NCBI GenBank assembly: GCA_963715045.1
Contig: CAVQRC010000002.1
Coordinates: forward strand, 1-64,000
Length of the DNA stretch: 64,000 nucleotides
DNA from: CAVQRC01 sp963715045
GTDB taxonomy: Bacteria; Planctomycetota; Planctomycetia; Pirellulales; Lacipirellulaceae
Reading direction: 5' to 3'
The notes under the pieces were generated by a model that worked only from the letters and a program-made list of their open reading frames with translations, was not told the DNA's origin and did no database searches. Shown here in pieces: positions 60,109 through 64,000 of this stretch. Positions within the stretch are counted from its first letter, which is position 1. Every line of letters begins with the position of its first letter. A program made the translations under genes and the position numbers.

Positions 60109-63100
60109 TCATTCCTCCTTGGCGGTCAGGACGATGCGGTCACGGCCCGCCCTCACGACGCGCTCGGCCGCGCCGCGTCCAAGCTTCCAGAACAAGGCCG
60201 GGCGGACAAGGAACTCGAGCAACGTGCTCGTAATCAGCCCACCGATGATCACCGTCGCCACGGGATAGAGAATCTCCTTGCCCGGCTCGCCGGCCGAGAG
60301 TGCGAGCGGTACCAGCCCGATCCCTGAGGTCAGCGCCGTCATGAGCACCGGCGCCAGCCGATCCTTGCCGGCCCGGACCACCATCTCCCGGCTGAATTCC
60401 TCCCGCTCGTACTTCACCAGATGCAGGTAATGATTGATCAGCAGTATTCCGTTGCGTGAGGCAATGCCGCACAGCGAGATGAAACCGACCATGCTGGCGA
60501 TCGTGAGTGTCTGGCCTGTCAGGTACAGCGATGCCACACTGCCGATGAATGCCGTCGGCAACGCGACCATCACCTGAAGTGCCAGGTTGGCCGAGTGAAA
60601 CATCTTGTACAGCACGAGAAACATACCGATCAGCGAGACGCCAAACAGGACGGCAATGGTCCGCGACGCGGACTGCTGGCTCTCGAACTGACCACCGAAC
60701 TCGACGAAGTAGCCGCCGGGCAGCTCGTCAATCAGCGGCGCGAGGCGGGCTTCGATGTCGGTCACCACATCCACCAGGCCGCGGTTCGACACGTTGCACT
60801 GGACGACGATTCGACGGCGCACCTGCTCGCGGTTGATCGTGTTCGGACCGCCGGACTTGTAGATTCGGGCGACGTCTTCGAGTTTCACGCGCCCTCCACC
60901 GGGCAAATCGATCTGCAGACGCTTGAGCGCGTCGAGGTCTTCGCGAAACTCTTCGCCGAGCCGCACGAGCAGGTCGAACGTCCGCTGCCCGTCCAGCACC
61001 TGCGAGACGACTTCTCCCTGCATGGCCGTTTCCACAAACTCATTGACGTCGCTTCGCCGCAGACCGAACATCTCGAGTTTGGCCCCGTCGGCCTCGATGC
61101 GAAGCTGGGGAATGAGCACCTGCTGCTCGACCTGCAGGTCGCGAATGCCGGGAATGTCGGCGATCGCGGCTTTCATGGCTTCGGCCTCGCGACGGAGCCT
61201 GTCGAGATCGTCGCCATACAGCTTGATCGCAACCTGCGCCTTGACGCCCGAAAGCATGTGAGAGATGAGATGAGCCAGTGGTTGTTCGACGCTCGCGACG
61301 ACCCCGGGAATGTCGGCCATCGCTTCGCTGATCTCCTCGATAATCTCCTCCCGTGACGCCTCGGCCTCGGGGCGGACCGAGGCAATGATCTCGGTCACAT
61401 TGACGCCCTCGGCGTGCTCGTCGAGTTCGGCCCGTCCCGTCTTGCGAACGAGCGACGCGAGATCTTCGATCTCGGCGAGTCGTTGTTCGACCCGCCCGGC
61501 CACATCGTTCGAGGTCGCCAGCGACGTACCGGGCGGGAGCAACGCGTTGATTTGAACGGTGCCCTCGTTGAACGGCGGGAGGAAGTCTCGTTCGAGCTGC
61601 CACAAGGACCAGCCGGCAACAGCGACGGCGAGCGTGGCGACGATGAGAATCGGCCACGCAAACCGCAGACTCATCCGAATGATGAAATCCGCAGCAACTT
61701 TCAAACCGCGGAGCAGGAGTCCGTCTCGTTCTTCACGATCGCTCCCTTTACCTCGCAGCAACCAGTAGCTCAACACGGGGGTCACGGTCAGCGAGACCAG
61801 CAGTGACGACACGATCGAGACGATGTAAGCGATGCCGAGCGGTCGGAACAGCCGCCCCTCCATCCCGGACAGGGCGAACAGCGGCACGAACACGAGAACG
61901 ACAATCAGCGTGCCGAAGACAATCGAGTTGCGGATTTCGACGCTCGCTTGAAACACCACACTCAGGGGATGCTGGGGCGATCCGGACTGGCGATTCTCGC
62001 GGAGGCGGCGAAAGATATTCTCGACATCGACGATGGCATCGTCGACCAGTTCGCCGATCGCCACGGCCAGCCCTCCGAGCGTCATCGTATTGACGCTCAG
62101 ACCGGCGGCATAGAACACGAGGGCCGTGGTTACGATCGAGAGGGGGATCGCAGTGAGCGTGATGAACGTGACGCGGAGATTCATGAGAAACAAGAAGAGC
62201 ACGACCACGACCAGCAGGGATCCGTCGCGGAGGGCCTCGACGACATTGTCGATGGCCAGGTCGATAAACGCCTTCTGCTGGTAGAGTTCGGGCCAGATAC
62301 GCACGTTCGCCCGACAGCCGCTTGCCGATTTCCTCGAGCGCCTCGCTGACCTTCCGGGTGACCATGCGGGTATCGGCCTGGGGCTGTTTGAGGATTGTCA
62401 GCAGCACCGCGGGCCCTCCGACCATTTCGCCCTGCTGGTCTCGGACAAACGCCGAACTGTCGCCCCGCTTCACTTGTCCGCCTTCGACGATCCGCGCGAC
62501 CTGCGCGAGCGTCACCGACTGCCGCTCTCGTTGTTTGACGACGATGTTCTTGATCTCGTCGACTGAACGAACTCTTCCCAAGGACCGCACGAGAAACTCA
62601 TTCGGGCCCTGCTCGTCGAGATAACCACCGGCCGTGTTCTGGTTGCTTTCTTGCAGGGCCTGTTTCACATCGCGGAGGGAGACGCCGAAATGAATCAGCA
62701 GGTCGGGGTCGACGAGTACCTGGAACTGCTTTCGCTCGCCTCCCATGACGATGACCTGGGAGACTCCTGGAATCGTCAGTAGGCGTTGGCGGACTACCCA
62801 GTCGGCGATGCGTACGCAGTTCGATCGGCGAGGTCTGCGCCCTCGGCCGTCATGCCGACGATCATGATCTGTCCCATGATCGACGAGATCGGCATCAACT
62901 GCGGCTTGACTCCTGGCGGGAGGTTGTCGGCCGCCAGCGACAAACGCTCCGCCACGATCTGGCGATCGTTGTAGATGTCGGTGCCCCAGTCGAACTCGAC
63001 ATTCACGATCGAGAGCCCGATGCCGCTCGACGTGCGAACGGCCTGCACGCCGGTCGCTCCGTTAAGCACGGTTTCGATCGGAAACGTGATGAGCGTCTCG

Positions 63101-63282
63101 ACTTCCTCGGGTGCCATCCCGTGGGCCTCGGTCATCACGACCACCCGGGGACGATTGAGATTGGGAAACACGTCGATCGGCAATTGCGTCGCCTGCCACC
63201 CGCCGATGCCGAGCAGAAACAAGGCCCCCGCGAGGGTCAATACCCGGTGGTGCAGAGCGAAGCGAATGACCGCGTTGAGCAT
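60109..63282 (-). CDS. CusA/CzcA-family heavy-metal efflux RND pump, frameshifted
   Basis: About 1057 residues. The N-terminal span (VLTLAGALFLLGIGGWQ) leads into the porter region (LPIDVFPNLNRPRVVVMTEAHGM). TM2-6 contain the family's proton-relay helix: TMTLGGLAVAIGELVDDAIVDVENIFRRL. The second half has LPPGTSLATSNDV and SRNGILLINHYLHL. Breaks lie near 62830, at 62810 (an extra G) and near 62310; the net length is a multiple of three. It exports divalent or monovalent metal ions with a periplasmic adaptor and an outer membrane factor. The adaptor gene is upstream; no outer membrane factor is in the window. Confidence 0.9.
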
Positions 63283-63285
63283 GGA

Positions 63286-63330
63286 GAGGGGTCGGGGGTC
63301 GGGGGGCAGGGGTCGGGGGTCAGGGGTCAG
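63286..63330. repeat. G-rich 6-7-bp tandem repeat directly before the RND pump start
   Basis: Units of GGGGTC(A/G) with length variants begin three bases upstream of the pump's ATG (minus strand). The family matches the 34413-34452 tract. Confidence 0.85.
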
Positions 63331-63408
63331 CGGCGGATCCCTTGGTAGCCTTCAGGTTTAATTCTCTTTTCCTTGTTGATTTGTCTGTGTTTTTCAATCG
63401 TTGAATTG

Positions 63409-63590
63409 ACTCAGTGGTGCTACCCGATGCGAAGGTTTGAGTCTTATTTCATTATTGATTTGTTTGTCATTTGTAATTTGCTATTTGTGATTTAACTCAG
63501 TGGTGCTACCCGATGCGAAGGTTTGAGTCTTATTTCTTTATTGATTTGTTTGTGATTTGTGATTTGCAATTTGTGATTTACCTCAGTGGT
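63409..63590. repeat. 86-bp direct repeat, two copies plus a partial third
   Basis: Copy 1 at 63409-63494 and copy 2 at 63495-63580 are nearly identical and directly joined. Both begin ACTCAGTGGT; the third start, CTCAGTGGT at 63582, is the end of the adaptor gene itself, whose stop codon is in it. The downstream half of each unit is A/T-rich with TTTGTGATTTG-like runs. Confidence 0.9.
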
Positions 63591-64000
63591 TGTGTCCGGC
63601 GTGGGGATCGATTCCGCCGCCCGCCTGGTTCTTCAGCGCCTGGTACATCTGATAGGCGCCGGTGGCGGCGAGAACGTCTCCCGGAAACAGCGTTCCGTCG
63701 TTGGCGATTACGACCGCCTGCTGATCGCGATGGACGACGTGGACGGCAATCTGTTCGAAACGATCGCCGTTCTGGCGAAAGACGAAAGCCTCCACCGGTT
63801 CGGCGACGACAGCGGTTGTCGGAAGGACAAACTGGTCTTCCCAGGTTTCGACCGGAATGCCGATCTGCATCCGCTGGCCCGGTTTGTATCTCCATTCGAG
63901 AAAACGCTTGCTGCCCTCCCTGGATTCGCGGGCGACCGCATTGGGCAAGCGCAGATAGACCTTTAATGCCCGCGAGTCGGGATCGATCTGGTCGGCAACG
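63583..64000 (-). CDS. Periplasmic adaptor of the RND pump (HlyD/CusB family), C-terminal part
   Basis: The 5' end lies beyond the window; 139 residues are visible. VADQIDPDSRALKVYLRLPN is the typical membrane-proximal domain, and GQRMQIGIPVETWEDQFVLPTTAVV, FVFRQNGDRFEQIAVHVVHRD and DVLAATGAYQMYQALKN continue it. The C terminus is AGGGIDPHAGHNH, His-rich and likely metal-binding. It precedes the pump gene by about 300 bases filled with repeats. Confidence 0.85.
   Translation of the reverse strand, partial: VADQIDPDSRALKVYLRLPNAVARESREGSKRFLEWRYKPGQRMQIGIPVETWEDQFVLPTTAVVAEPVEAFVFRQNGDRFEQIAVHVVHRDQQAVVIANDGTLFPGDVLAATGAYQMYQALKNQAGGGIDPHAGHNH

Overview
The window looks like a piece of a planctomycete chromosome, probably from the Pirellulales or a close relative. 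GC is high. Many gene families are typical of that phylum: secreted haem proteins with a beta-propeller and a CxxCH motif, a DUF1549/DUF1553 cytochrome protein, a Cys-type sulfatase, an overlapping pair of ECF sigma factor and WD40 Ser/Thr kinase, two proteins with a VPEP (PEP-CTERM) tail, Tat-type RR leaders, and a GH116-like hydrolase. No phage, insertion sequence or CRISPR array was seen.

Layout. 1-4032 (-): a huge secreted SGNH/propeller/PA14 protein whose 3' end lies outside the window. 4318-9696 (+): zinc alcohol dehydrogenase, M24 peptidase, FAD oxidoreductase and a GH13 branching-enzyme-like protein, followed by tRNA-Pro(GGG) and a terminator. 10375-18355: a small membrane protein, a GH116-like secreted hydrolase, a PQQ-type propeller and a propeller/cytochrome protein. 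18639-31895: a catabolic neighbourhood (cupin, sulfatase, cytochrome-WD40 protein, creatininase, enolase-superfamily enzyme, SMP-30 lactonase, DHDPS-family lyase, MFS transporter, ceramidase-like hydrolase) that fits uptake and breakdown of a sugar acid or sulfated sugar. 32149-38559: a DUF1549 protein, a pre-peptidase domain protein, a CPBP protease and pyruvate kinase. 38977-44259: a tightly overlapping four-gene operon with a 35-residue basic protein, a spermidine-synthase-like protein, a CheB-CheR-PAS histidine kinase and a LuxR-type regulator. 44870-52556: a nucleotidyltransferase, a PQQ sugar dehydrogenase/tri-haem fusion, and two PEP-CTERM proteins (a serine hydrolase and a pentapeptide-repeat protein). 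52830-58832: ECF sigma factor, WD40 kinase and a Tat-secreted protein. 59061-64000: a BON protein and a heavy-metal RND efflux operon (adaptor, CusA-like pump, His-rich lipoprotein).

Two window-wide features deserve attention. First, about 16 of 37 protein genes are broken by frameshifts. Seven of the eight genes with a single break have a net gain of one base, and the five sites I could resolve by eye are all insertions. This points to insertion-biased sequence error rather than gene decay, so most broken genes are annotated here as one gene. Second, short tandem repeats with 7-, 8- or 9-base units sit just upstream of four different start codons, and several long palindromes and direct repeats lie between genes.
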